Positions 25,190 through 34,452 of a stretch of 64,000 nucleotides of DNA are shown piece after piece. The stretch is from Desulfonatronospira thiodismutans ASO3-1 (GTDB taxonomy: Bacteria > Desulfobacterota > Desulfovibrionia > Desulfovibrionales > Desulfonatronovibrionaceae). Position numbers and translations under genes: made by a program. The stretch's first letter is position 1. The number at the start of each line of letters is the position of its first letter. The DNA is taken from the NCBI RefSeq assembly GCF_000174435.1, contig NZ_ACJN02000001.1, positions 671,658-735,657 of the forward strand, given 5' to 3'. The notes under the pieces were generated by a model that did not search any database, was not told the origin of the DNA, and saw only the letters and a list, made by a program, of their open reading frames with translations.

Positions 25190-25645
25190 CTAATAGCTTA
25201 TGAGAACGCTTAAGAATTTGTCATTCATACGCCTCAGGTTGGAGCTCAGTGCCACCACCATGCTCTTGAAAAAATCCATGGCCAGGGCGCAGTCATCCGC
25301 CACAAGCTCTTCAAAGGATTCCTTGGGAATCAGAAAAAGCTCTGTGTCTTCCATGGCCTCGGCCTTGGAAACGTGCTTGCGCTTCTCGACAATGGCCAGT
25401 TCCCCGAAAAAATGCCCTTCGCCCAGCACCACCAGAGTCTGCCTCCAGCCGTCGGCGGCCATCTTGGATATCTGGATCTTTCCGGAATGGATAAGCCACA
25501 GTCCCCTGGTATCATCCTCTTCCTGAAACAGGACTTCGCCCTGTTTTATGGATACCTTTTCCACGATCTTGGCAATTTTGCCCAGCTCATACTCATCCAT
25601 ATCCTGAAGCAAAATCTGTTTTTTCAGCATCTGCGCATCAATCAT
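25190..25645 (-). CDS. Cyclic-nucleotide-binding domain protein
   Basis: The 151-residue protein is a single Crp-like effector domain. It includes VSIKQGEVLFQEEDDTRGLW, LIHSGKIQISKMAADGWRQT, GEGHFFGELAIVEKRKHVSK and EDTELFLIPKESFEELV. No helix-turn-helix follows, so it is not a classical transcription factor. It lies between fdhA (81 bp upstream) and folD on the same strand, within the Wood-Ljungdahl cluster. It may sense a nucleotide or act as a protein-level regulator of the pathway. Whether it binds cAMP or c-di-GMP cannot be told from sequence alone. Confidence 0.82.
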   Translation of the reverse strand: MIDAQMLKKQILLQDMDEYELGKIAKIVEKVSIKQGEVLFQEEDDTRGLWLIHSGKIQISKMAADGWRQTLVVLGEGHFFGELAIVEKRKHVSKAEAMEDTELFLIPKESFEELVADDCALAMDFFKSMVVALSSNLRRMNDKFLSVLISY

Positions 25646-25726
25646 GACTTCTCCTTGCTTTCATACTCCCTGGTTTGACAAACTTTAAAAAGGCCAAAGG
25701 ACATTAGTTGAGAGGCCTTTGAACGT

Positions 25727-28489
25727 TTACGTATTCTCTATGGGTTCCAGCTTTACTGCACAAACTTTCAGTTCCGGAATTCTGGCAATGGGATCCACTG
25801 CGGTATTGGTAAGCATATTGGCCGCAGCCTCAGTAAAGTGAAAAGGAATGAACACTGTACCCTGAAGAGGCCTGTTGCTCACCAGGCCATGGATATCAAT
25901 GCTGCCTCTTCTGGAACTGACCCGGACTAACTGATCCTTATCTATGCCCAGCCTGCGGGCATCCTCCGGGTGGATCTCCACATAACCCCGGGGCATGACC
26001 TTGTTCACGGCCGGGCTGCGCCTGGTCATGGTCCCGGTATGATAATTGAAAAGCTCCCTGCCGGTGTTGAGAACCAAAGGATATTCACTATCCGGCAACT
26101 CTTCCGAGGGACGGTAATCCACAGGAGTAAAAGCCGGTATCCTTTTGGGAAAGGCCCCTTTGAAAAGGTAGGGAGTGCCGGGATGATCACTCGTGGGGCA
26201 GGGCCACTGCAGACCTCTGTGCTCCAGGCGTTGATAGTCCATGCCTCCCAGGGCGGGCCAGGCCTTGCCCGCTTCCTGGAAAACATCCTCGATGCGGTCA
26301 TAAGAAATATCATAGCCCATACTTGAAGACAGACTGGCAATGATCCAGGAATCCTCCCTGGCCTCTCCCGGGGGTTCCACTGCCTTGCGCACCCGCTGCA
26401 CCCGTCTCTCGCTGTTGGTGAAAGTGCCCTCCTTTTCGGCAAAACAGGCCGCAGGCAGTATAACATCCGCCATCCGGGCCGTCTCCGTCATGAAGATATC
26501 CTGGACCACCAGAAAGTCCAGGTTCTGCAAGGCCTTTACCGTATGCTGCATATCCGGATCGCTTACCACGGGGTTTTCTCCTTTTATGTACAGAGCCCTG
26601 AAATTGCCTTCTGCAGCAGCATCAACCATTTCCGTGGCTGTAAGACCGGGGGTGGATGAAAGCTGTGCCCTCCACAGTCTTTCAAACCGGGCTTTGACCT
26701 CGGGAGAGGCCACGCTCTGGTATCCGGGGTAAAACGGAGGGACACAGCCCATGTCAGTGGACCCCTGAACATTGTTTTGACCCCGCAGGGGATTCACTCC
26801 AGTGGAACGGCGTCCCAGGTTGCCGGTCATAAGGGCCAGGTTGGCAATGGCAAAGACATTGTCCGTGCCGTGGGTATGCTGGGTGATCCCCATGGTATAG
26901 TAAATCCCGGCTTTTGATGCCCTGGCGTACGTCCTGGCCGCATCGATTATTTTTTCCCTGGCCACTCCGGTCACTTCTTCCCCGTATTCCGGCGTGTACC
27001 CCTCCAGGGACCTGGCCAGGGCCGGATAGCCCTGGGTGCGCTCGTCGATATAAGTCTTGTCCGCAAGGTTTTCCTGAATGATGACATTCATGATGCAGTT
27101 GAGAAGGGCCACATCGGTTCCGGGCTTGAGCTGCAGATGATCATGGGACCACCTGACCAGCTCGATCTTTCTGGGATCAATGACGATGAGTTTTGCCCCG
27201 CGCCGCACCGCCTTTTTCATCTCCAACCCTATAATGGGATGGGTCTCCGTAGTGTTGGAGCCGATCACCAGCAGGACATCGTTGTCCTTGATCTCCTCAT
27301 AGGAATTGGTCATGGCTCCTGAACCGAATACTGTTGCCAGACCGGCAATGGTGGAACTATGTCAGTATCTGGCACAATGGTCAACATTGTTGGTGCCCAC
27401 TGCCATACGCATGAACTTCTGAAACAGATAATTATCCTCGTTTGTGCACCTGGCCGAAGCCAGACCGCCGATGACATCAGGGCCATGGCGGTCCTTTATT
27501 TCCTTGAGCCTCAAGGCAACAAGATCCAGGGCTTCCTCCCAGGAGGCTTCTCTGAACTGTTCATAATCAGGCCTGGAGGCGTGACCCTTCTTTGATTCCC
27601 TGTATGGGTTGTCCCGGTTCAAAACAAAATCTTTTTTTGCCCCGGTCCTGATGAGTGGCTTAGTCAGTCTGTCCGGACTGTTTACAAAATCGTAGGCAAA
27701 CCTGCCCTTGACGCAGAGCATGCCCTGGTTGATGCTGTCTTTTCTGGAATATATCCTGGCGATTTCATTCTTTTTCACAGCCAGGGTGAGATTGCAGCCG
27801 CACCCGCAGTACGGGCAGACTGTATCCACTTCCCTGAATTTCTGACGCCCCTTGCTGGCCCACATCCTGCCGGTGAGAGCCCCGGTGGGGCACACTGCCA
27901 CGCACTGTCCGCAGAACTCACAGTCCAGGTCCTTTTCAAAAGGCGGGCAGACTTTGGTCCAGAGTCCCTTGTAGGCGAAATCAATGGCCCCCACTCCCTG
28001 AATCTCATCGCATATGCGCACGCATTGCCCACACATGATGCATTTTTCCATTTCCCTGCGGATGAAGGGGTTCTGGTCCTGCTCCGGATACTTTCTGTTT
28101 TCGCCCTCAAACCTGTTTTCCCGGATTCCGTAGTAATAGGCCAGTTCCTGGAGCTTGCAGTTACCTGCCCGCTCGCAGAGCATGCAGTCATTGGGGTGAT
28201 CTGAAAGCAGAAGCTCTACGTTGGTCCGCCTGAGCCTTTCCAGGTAATTGCTGGAGGTTTTGACCTTCATGCCCTCCTGGACCAGGGCCGCACATGAGGC
28301 CACCGGCCTGGATGTGCCGGTCACCTCCACCAGGCACAGCCTGCAGCCTCCGAAAGGAATCAGGTCCGGATTGTGACACAGGGAGGGAATGGTTAGATCC
28401 AGTTTCCTGGCAGCATCCAGGATGGTGCTGTCTTTATCCACTGTGACGTCTTTGCCGTCTATGTTCAAGGTTACCATGTCAGTACCCAT
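25727..28489 (-). CDS. fdhA: Selenocysteine-containing formate dehydrogenase catalytic subunit
   Basis: Two adjacent frames are one gene of 920 codons read through an in-frame TGA at 27364-27362 (Sec376). The context CARY-U-HSSTIAGLATVFG is the active site of Mo/W formate dehydrogenases. A hairpin with a GGTCT loop lies 18 nt downstream (27334-27348). The N-terminus has a [2Fe-2S] site (C38, C49, C52, C66), then NuoG-like and ferredoxin clusters (CIMCGQCVRIC, CEFCGQCVAVC) and the CPYCGCGC cluster near residue 225. The molybdopterin domains follow. It reduces CO2 to formate or works in reverse. It is the last gene of the Nuo-like module, 8 bp after the NuoF-like gene, so its electrons pass to those subunits. 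Confidence 0.95.
27334..27348 (-). promoter_or_regulatory. SECIS element of fdhA
   Basis: The stem-loop TTGCC-GGTCT-GGCAA has a five-base apical loop. The GGT starts 18 nt after the TGA codon, the spacing and GGUCU loop known for the bacterial fdhF SECIS that binds SelB. It is also coding sequence (IAGLA). Confidence 0.88.
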
Positions 28490-28497
28490 ATATTCAC

Positions 28498-30279
28498 CTA
28501 CTCTTTGAGTATTGCACCGAATTTGCAGGAATCAAAACAGGAACCGCACTTTACGCACAGTTCCTGGTCGATGAAGTGCGGTTTCTTCCTGGTTCCGCGA
28601 ATGGCGTCCGCCGGGCAGACCCTCTTGCACATGCCGCATCCGGTACAGGTCTCTTCTATGCAGGAAAAGGTCAGAAGACTTTTGCATACCAGTGCCGGGC
28701 ATTTCCTGTCCCGGATATGTATATTGTATTCGTCCCGGAAATACCGGACCGTGGACAGCACCGGGTTGGGAGCGGTCATGCCGAAACCGCAGAGTGAAGT
28801 GGCCCGGATATGGCTGCCCAGGTCCTCCAGGAGTTCCACGTCGCCGTCCCGGCCGTTTCCAATGGTTATGCGCTCAAGGATCTCGTACATCCTGCGCATG
28901 CCGATCCTGCACGGAGTGCACTTGCCGCAGGACTCGGCCTGGGTGATATCCAGAAAGAACTTGGCCGTGTCCACTATACAGTTGGTCTCATCCAGGACCA
29001 CCATGCCCCCGGAGCCCATGATGGTTCCGGCTAAGGCCAGGGATTCATAATCCACCCGGCTGTCCAGGCAGGACCCGGGCACACATCCTCCTGTGGGACC
29101 ACCCAGCTGGATGCCCTTGAAAGCCCGGTCCTGGTCTATGCCGCCGCCCACCTTGTACACCACGTCCCTCAAGGTGGCTCCCATGGGGACCTCCACCAGT
29201 CCGTTGCTTTTCACCTTGCCGGTAAGGGAAAAGACCTTGGTGCCGCCGCTGGTGTCGGTACCCAGGCCTGCAAACCAGGATGCGCCGTTTCTAAGGATTT
29301 TGGGAACATTGGCCAGAGTTTCGGCATTATTGATAACCGTGGGTTTGCCCCGGATTCCATTTTCCGAAGTGCGGGTCATCCTTGGGGTGGGCATGGCCCT
29401 TTTGCCTTCGATGGACTGCACCAGGGCGGTGGCCTCTCCGCAAATGAAGGCTCCAGGAGCGGGATACAGCTTTATGTCCAGGTCATGACCGGATTCAAAA
29501 ATGTTTTTACCCAGAAGTCCGCGCTCGTAGCACTGCTTCAGGGCCAGGCGCAGACGCTTCACAGCCAGGGAATATCCGTCCCGGATATAAATATAGCCCT
29601 TGCCGGCTCCAATGGCCCGGGCACAGATCATCATGCCTTCTATCACGGCATGGGGATCTCCCTCCATGATGCACCTGTCGGCGAAGGCTCCGGGATCGCT
29701 TTCATTGCCGTTGCAGACTACATATTTCTCCTGATCGTCAACCTTGTAGGCAAACTCCCATTTGTGCCCGGTGGAAAAACCGGCTCCACCCCTGCCCCTG
29801 AGCTTAGAGCGCTTGATCTTTTCGATAATTTCCACGGGATGCATGTTGTTGAAAGCGTTGCGGGCAGCTTGGTATCCCTTTACATTCAGGTAGGCATCCA
29901 GGTCTTCGGGATCGATTTCTCCGCAATGAGCCAGTACGACTTTTTTCTGGTTGTCCTGAAAGGACTGGTGCAGCTCGTCTGCTGTCCATTCCTGAACAGG
30001 ACTGCCGCCCAGGATGTGCTCTTCAAAGATCCTGGGCACCATGTCTGACTTGACGCGTTCGTAGGTGGTCTTCTCCCCGTCAACAACCACGTCCACCAGG
30101 ACATCCCTGGCACAGAAACCCCGGCATCCCACTTTGTCCGCCCTGCACCTGTTCTGAAAACTCGCCTCCAGGTCGGAAGAAAGCACCAGTTTCCTGAAAG
30201 CGTCCAGAACTAAAGCGCCTCCAGCAGAAATGCTTCCGGTGCCGGAACAAACCTTTATCACAACAGAGTTGTTATCCAT
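28498..30279 (-). CDS. fdhB: NuoF-like FMN/NADH subunit of the formate dehydrogenase module
   Basis: The 593-residue protein has an N-terminal thioredoxin-like [2Fe-2S] region (CRADKVGCRGFCA). The FMN-binding motif LRGRGGAGFSTGHKW is followed by NGNESDPGAFADRCIMEGDP, a variant of the usual N(A/G)DEGDPG. An SLBB domain and the N3 cluster motif ESCGKCTPCRIG come next, and two C-terminal ferredoxin clusters (CTGCGMCKRVCPADAI, CVKCGSCFDSCKFGAI) end it. It would exchange electrons between NAD(P)H and Fe-S clusters. It lies 8 bp before fdhA and is the FdhB/HydB-type diaphorase subunit. The start at 30279 is the first Met of the frame. A second, larger NuoF paralogue is encoded at 34453-36780. Confidence 0.9.
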   Translation of the reverse strand: MDNNSVVIKVCSGTGSISAGGALVLDAFRKLVLSSDLEASFQNRCRADKVGCRGFCARDVLVDVVVDGEKTTYERVKSDMVPRIFEEHILGGSPVQEWTADELHQSFQDNQKKVVLAHCGEIDPEDLDAYLNVKGYQAARNAFNNMHPVEIIEKIKRSKLRGRGGAGFSTGHKWEFAYKVDDQEKYVVCNGNESDPGAFADRCIMEGDPHAVIEGMMICARAIGAGKGYIYIRDGYSLAVKRLRLALKQCYERGLLGKNIFESGHDLDIKLYPAPGAFICGEATALVQSIEGKRAMPTPRMTRTSENGIRGKPTVINNAETLANVPKILRNGASWFAGLGTDTSGGTKVFSLTGKVKSNGLVEVPMGATLRDVVYKVGGGIDQDRAFKGIQLGGPTGGCVPGSCLDSRVDYESLALAGTIMGSGGMVVLDETNCIVDTAKFFLDITQAESCGKCTPCRIGMRRMYEILERITIGNGRDGDVELLEDLGSHIRATSLCGFGMTAPNPVLSTVRYFRDEYNIHIRDRKCPALVCKSLLTFSCIEETCTGCGMCKRVCPADAIRGTRKKPHFIDQELCVKCGSCFDSCKFGAILKE

Positions 30280-30337
30280 TCATACCACTCCAGTTATATA
30301 TACACAGTCCTTTGATAATAACTTACCATTGGACAAT

Positions 30338-30799
30338 TTACTCCTCGGCCCGGAGCTCATTTACTTCCTTCATCATCTTCTTGATGTTCACCTCGCCCTG
30401 GACCTGCTGATTTATGACTACAACCGGTGCCATGCCGCAGGCCCCCACACAGTTGACCTCTTCCACGGTAAACATACGGTCCTCGGATGTCTCCTCCCCG
30501 GAGGGGATGTCCAGTTCCATGCGCATGCGGCTCAGGATTTTTTCCGAGCCCTTGACATGGCAGGGGGTGCCGCGGCAGACGGTAATGATGTTTTTGCCCC
30601 TGGGCTTAAGGTGCAATTGAGAGAAAAATGTGGCTATGCCGAAAAACCGGCTGGGTGGTATGTTCAACCTGTCTGACAGTTCATAAACCGTCTCTTCCGG
30701 GACATATCCAAAATTTTCCTCCAGGTCCTGCAAAAGAGTCAGGGCATTGCCCTCATTTTCATGATAATTTTCAATTACTTTATCCAAGACATGGTCCAT
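30338..30799 (-). CDS. NuoE-like [2Fe-2S] subunit, copy 2
   Basis: The 153-residue thioredoxin-like ferredoxin has the four NuoE cysteines, in CRGTPCHVKG and EVNCVGACGMAPVVVIN. The N-terminal helical segment includes LLQDLEENFGYVPEETVYEL. It passes electrons between the FMN of its NuoF partner and a ferredoxin-type acceptor. It precedes the NuoF-like gene at 28498-30279 by 58 bp. A gene-free gap of 318 bp lies upstream. Confidence 0.9.
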   Translation of the reverse strand: MDHVLDKVIENYHENEGNALTLLQDLEENFGYVPEETVYELSDRLNIPPSRFFGIATFFSQLHLKPRGKNIITVCRGTPCHVKGSEKILSRMRMELDIPSGEETSEDRMFTVEEVNCVGACGMAPVVVINQQVQGEVNIKKMMKEVNELRAEE

Positions 30800-30854
30800 T
30801 GTATCATCCCTGGTTTTCTAATATGTTACTTATGTTTCAGATGGCTGGCTAAAA

Positions 30855-30979
30855 GATGTGACTGCAAAAAGTCTTATTTCCAATCGCAGTAGTCAGTGGC
30901 CAGTAGTCAGTAAAATCAAAGAACTAGATGATCCATATTTACCACTACAAGTTAATGTCTGACTTTTTGCAGATGCATC
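30855..30979. repeat. Inverted repeat in the gap before the NuoE-like gene
   Basis: GACTGCAAAAAGTC near 30860 and GACTTTTTGCAG at 30961-30972 face each other. A short direct repeat, CAGTAGTCAGT, lies inside (about 30887 and 30901). This occupies most of the 318-bp gap 30800-31117. Only two arms are seen, so classification as a mobile element is not possible. Confidence 0.5.
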
Positions 30980-31067
30980 CTAAAAACAACTTTTTTAGCT
31001 GAAAACCCGTGGAAACTGAAATCAGCCCTGGCCAGCAGAGGAAAGTGGTGTTGTGTAATGTAAAATG

Positions 31068-31085
31068 GCCGGATAACTATCCGGC
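31068..31085 (-). terminator. Weak terminator or attenuator hairpin
   Basis: GCCGGATA and TATCCGGC pair around AG/GT, 33 bp after the NuoG-like stop. The trailing sequence is only CATTTTACATT, so termination would be partial at best. Confidence 0.4.
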
Positions 31086-31117
31086 TTATGCAGTATACCC
31101 GGCCATTAAAAGCAGAT

Positions 31118-33166
31118 CTAAGTCATGCCGGACTCTTTAAGCCATAAGAGCCTGGAGGTTTCAAGCACCGGGGCATTGAGGGCCTGCAGATAGGATTCCG
31201 GGGTTTCCTGAAACGCTTCCTTTCTGGTCATATCTGCAACCGATAGACTGACCTCTGAACCGGCTGCCTTTTTTACTTCCGAAAAAGTGGGCTTTTTCAG
31301 GGTAACCCCCATGTTTTTGGCCAGCTGAATGAAAATGTCCCGGTGGGTTCTAGATTCACCCCGGGGTTCTATGGCCTGCTCCACTGTCTTTAGTTGCCCC
31401 AGATAATCCACCATGCTCCCGGAGGACTCCAGGTAAGTAGCTGCAGGCAGAACCATGTCCGCCTCCCTGGCCAGTCCGGTAAAGCTTGAGGACTGCACCA
31501 CAAGGAAATCCACACCGTCCGGCTTTTTGCTCAAAGGCACATCACCCACGGCGTAAAGAAGCTTTACAGTGCTTCTGCCCCGCTGCACCAGGCCATGCTC
31601 CACAGCAGCCATATCCTGAAAAGTATTGTCCTTGCTTTTGACACCCATGAGCACCACACCCCGGGCGTTACTTTCCAGGGGCATGGCCATGGCCTGCCCC
31701 TTGATCCAGGCCAGGTTGGATGCAACGTCAAAAAAAGCAGGATCGGAAATGATCAGGGGATTGCTGCTGCCGGCGAACATCTCAGCCGCCTGCTGCATGT
31801 TCTTGTCCGTTGAGGCTTCCTGGACATGTTTTAAAAGCTTCTGGTCCACCTTGATTCCATGGTCCGGGACAGATTTGATCATGCCTTGTATGGCCTGTAT
31901 CTCGTCCCCGTTTAAGTTTATTTCCGCCAGCTTATCTAAAGCGGTTTCCTGGGAGTTGATGGTTATAAGCCTGCCCTTGCGGGAAAGTCTTCTGCGCACT
32001 GCGACATCCAGTGCAGGAAGCACCCTGGTCCACTGGGATGGGTTTACCCCCACCAGGATAATGAGATCAGCCTTGTCTATTTTTGCCTTCTGGGATTTTT
32101 CAAGCTGCTCCGGCCGGGCATAAAGGCTGGCTGTGGAGTCGATGCTGGAGGTCTTGACCACTTCCCCGGAAAATCTCTGCAGGGTCATGGCATCCTCGTT
32201 GAGAATAGAGGCCGTGCTTATAAACCCTGTGTTTTTTCCGGCTTTCTTGAGTCTGCCCGCCAGGTCCTCCAGGGCATCCTTCATGGACACCTCCTGGAGC
32301 TGACCCCCCTTTCGCACCATAGGAGAAAGAATGCGCTTGCCCCCGTCGACATGCTCGTAACCGAACCTGCCGTAGGTGCAGATAAAATGCTGTTCAGTGG
32401 AGGGAGCTTTGCTTCCGGCATTGATCTTCTGGATCAAGTCGCCTTTTGTACTCACGGTGATATCGCAACCGCAGCCGCAAAGCATGCATACGGATTCATG
32501 CCTGGAAAATTCCCACTCCCGGCCCTTTTGCTCCCTGTCCGCCTCGCGCAGGGCGCTTACAGGACATACATCTATACAGCTGCCGCAGAAAGTGCACCCG
32601 GACTCATGCAGAGGCATGTCATTAGCTGTAATGACCTTGGATTCGATTCCCCGGCCCATGAAGTCCAGGACATTGGTCCCCTGTTCCTTGCACACCCGCA
32701 CACATCTGCCGCACAGGATGCAGTAGGCCGGGTCCCTTTTAACGAAAGGATTGCCTTCGTCCACGGGATAGGTAAATTTTTTCCTGCTGAAGGAACTTTC
32801 CCTGAGCCCGAATTCGTAGGCGTAATCCTGCAGATTGCAGACACCGGACTTGGTACAGGTAACGCAGTCCAGGGGATGCATGGACAAAATAAGATCCACG
32901 ACGAATCTTCTGATTTCCTGGACTCTTTCAGTCCTGGTATGGACCGCCATATCCTGCTTTACTTTTGTATTGCAGGCTATTACAGGTGCCTTTAGCCCCT
33001 CCACCTCCACCAGGCACATCCTGCAGGCGCCTATCCCTTTCATGCCCTTGAGATAACACAGATTGGGGATGTGAATCCCGGCGAGTTCAGCAGCATCTAT
33101 GAGATTCATCCCGGCGGGAGCCTGGACTTCCTGGCCGTCTATCCGGAGTTTTACCTGCTTATCCAT
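31118..33166 (-). CDS. NuoG-like iron-sulfur subunit with an inactive molybdopterin domain
   Basis: The 682-residue protein begins with a [2Fe-2S] domain (CYLKGMKGIGACRMCLVEVE). The NuoG His-Cys cluster region (HPLDCVTCTKSGVCNLQ) and two ferredoxin clusters (CILCGRCVRVCKEQG, CTFCGSCIDVCPVSAL) follow, with CMLCGCGCDITV before the molybdopterin-like fold. Where fdhA has CARYU this protein reads ASLYARP, so neither Cys nor Sec is available to a metal. Like NuoG of complex I, it is probably an electron conduit, not a second formate dehydrogenase. It lies between the ferredoxin-like NuoF fragment (17 bp upstream) and NuoE copy 2. Confidence 0.88.
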   Translation of the reverse strand: MDKQVKLRIDGQEVQAPAGMNLIDAAELAGIHIPNLCYLKGMKGIGACRMCLVEVEGLKAPVIACNTKVKQDMAVHTRTERVQEIRRFVVDLILSMHPLDCVTCTKSGVCNLQDYAYEFGLRESSFSRKKFTYPVDEGNPFVKRDPAYCILCGRCVRVCKEQGTNVLDFMGRGIESKVITANDMPLHESGCTFCGSCIDVCPVSALREADREQKGREWEFSRHESVCMLCGCGCDITVSTKGDLIQKINAGSKAPSTEQHFICTYGRFGYEHVDGGKRILSPMVRKGGQLQEVSMKDALEDLAGRLKKAGKNTGFISTASILNEDAMTLQRFSGEVVKTSSIDSTASLYARPEQLEKSQKAKIDKADLIILVGVNPSQWTRVLPALDVAVRRRLSRKGRLITINSQETALDKLAEINLNGDEIQAIQGMIKSVPDHGIKVDQKLLKHVQEASTDKNMQQAAEMFAGSSNPLIISDPAFFDVASNLAWIKGQAMAMPLESNARGVVLMGVKSKDNTFQDMAAVEHGLVQRGRSTVKLLYAVGDVPLSKKPDGVDFLVVQSSSFTGLAREADMVLPAATYLESSGSMVDYLGQLKTVEQAIEPRGESRTHRDIFIQLAKNMGVTLKKPTFSEVKKAAGSEVSLSVADMTRKEAFQETPESYLQALNAPVLETSRLLWLKESGMT

Positions 33167-33183
33167 TCAAACCTCCTAATATC

Positions 33184-33795
33184 TTAACTATTGTCTTCTT
33201 TTCTGGGATTGGATCCGACAACTATGGCCCCCTCAGGGCAAACGTCCACGCACTCCCCGCACCCTGTGCACCTTTTCAGCCTGATTTCAAAGGGCTGATA
33301 TCCGGTAAAATAGGGCTTTTTGGTCTCGCCGAGTACAGCATTGTACCTGCATACCTTTTTGCATTCCCCGCACATGGTGCAGAGTTCAGGCACTATTTCA
33401 TATCTGACCAGGCTTTTACATTCCCTGCTTGGGCATGACCGGTCTACATGCTCCATGATTTCGTCCCGAGAATTTTCAAGCAGCTCCAGGATAAACTCAC
33501 CAGTGTCTTTACCCCTTTTGCACAGGGAGCCTCGGACCATGTTGTCTCCGATACGCCTGAGCAGGTCCAGGTCCCGGGAGTCAACCTCGGCCCCCCGGCT
33601 GGCCAGCCTGGCCACCCGGATCTGGGCCTCCCCGGTACCCAGGGCGCAGGGGTAACATTTACCACACATGGGTTTGTCCAGGAACTCGTCAATAAAATAC
33701 TGCATCTGCTGCACAGGACAGGCCCGTTCTTCTGCTTCCTTCCTTATATCTTTGAGTTTTTTCGGTTTTTCTTCCACATAGTTTTCCGTGCTCAT
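33184..33795 (-). CDS. NuoF C-terminus-like iron-sulfur protein
   Basis: The 203-residue protein corresponds to only the C-terminal, Fe-S part of NuoF. An N3-type motif (MCGKCYPCALGTGEAQIRVA) with a distant Cys (GSLCKRG) is followed by two ferredoxin motifs (CTMCGECKKVCRYNAVLG and CTGCGECVDVCPEGAIVV). There is no FMN- or NADH-binding domain. Such pieces occur as electron-wiring subunits of multi-subunit hydrogenases and formate dehydrogenases. The ATG at 33795 (after AGAGGTGACA) is preferred over a GTG two codons upstream. A family 1 element (33826-33999) separates it from the CBS gene upstream. Confidence 0.86.
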   Translation of the reverse strand: MSTENYVEEKPKKLKDIRKEAEERACPVQQMQYFIDEFLDKPMCGKCYPCALGTGEAQIRVARLASRGAEVDSRDLDLLRRIGDNMVRGSLCKRGKDTGEFILELLENSRDEIMEHVDRSCPSRECKSLVRYEIVPELCTMCGECKKVCRYNAVLGETKKPYFTGYQPFEIRLKRCTGCGECVDVCPEGAIVVGSNPRKEDNS

Positions 33796-33825
33796 TGTCA
33801 CCTCTGCTCATTGATGCGGTTGTTC

Positions 33826-33999
33826 GTAACCATTCAGGGGGTGCCGCAACGGCCTGGGGACAGTCCCCGCGACACCTTTCCTGCACAATTAAAATATGAC
33901 AAACGCTAAGTTGCGTGAACCTTCAAAGATAGTACTTAGCGGGGACAGTCCCCAGACCTTGTGCCAGGAACTACAAGTGAGTGCCCCCTGAATGGTTAC
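33826..33999. mobile_element. Family 1 inverted-repeat element, copy B (174 bp)
   Basis: The termini GTAACCATTCAGGGGGTGCC and the inverted GTAACCATTCAGGGGG bound the element. It is flanked by 8-mers GGTTGTTC (33818-33825) and AGTTGTTC (34000-34007), a target duplication with one mismatch. The internal sequence is closely related to copy A, in the same orientation. It has no ORF and separates the CBS gene from the downstream NuoF-fragment gene of the formate dehydrogenase module. Confidence 0.88.
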
Positions 34000-34014
34000 A
34001 GTTGTTCTTATTTC

Positions 34015-34422
34015 CTACATGGCCTCGGCCATGAAGCATATCTCGGGCAGGACATGTGATACCAGATCTCTATAGGTGATCATGCCCTTTATTTCATCCC
34101 CCTGGACTATGGGCAGATGCCGCATTTTGTTTTTTGAAGCAGTTGCCAGTGCCAGGCTTACTTCAGTGGAAGGTTCAAAGGTAACAAGATCACCCCTTTT
34201 TACCTCCCGCACCCTGGTATCAGAGGCCTGCACCCCGGTGGCGAAGCAGGTAACCACGTCTTTTTCCGTGAATATGCCGCGCAGCCTGTCATTGTCGTCC
34301 ACAACGAACACACCGCTGACGTTCATTTCTTCCAGGAGTTTTATGGTCTCGGCCACGGTCTCGTCCTGGTGCACCTTGACCACCTGGGCCAGCTTGGAAT
34401 CCAGTATATCTTGCAGTAGCAT
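34015..34422 (-). CDS. Stand-alone CBS-domain pair protein
   Basis: The 135-residue protein consists of two CBS motifs: VKVHQDETVAETIKLLEEMN, VSGVFVVDDNDRLRGIFTEK, then FEPSTEVSLALATASKNKMR and HLPIVQGDEIKGMITYRDLV. Such Bateman modules bind adenine nucleotides or similar ligands. It is clearly related along its whole length to the CBS pair at the C-terminus of the NuoF protein encoded 30 bp upstream, and probably arose by duplication. The two may form a mixed CBS dimer that regulates the complex (inferred). Confidence 0.9.
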   Translation of the reverse strand: MLLQDILDSKLAQVVKVHQDETVAETIKLLEEMNVSGVFVVDDNDRLRGIFTEKDVVTCFATGVQASDTRVREVKRGDLVTFEPSTEVSLALATASKNKMRHLPIVQGDEIKGMITYRDLVSHVLPEICFMAEAM

Positions 34423-34452
34423 TTGTTTTTCTCCTGTAATCCCCGGCTTGGT

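Noticed and set aside
27362-28489. Truncated formate dehydrogenase fragment
   Set aside because: The stop is a TGA in the selenocysteine context with a SECIS hairpin; the frame continues to 25727.
31118-33166. Second active formate dehydrogenase
   Set aside because: The active-site position reads ASLYARP with neither Cys nor Sec, so it is better seen as a NuoG-type electron conduit.
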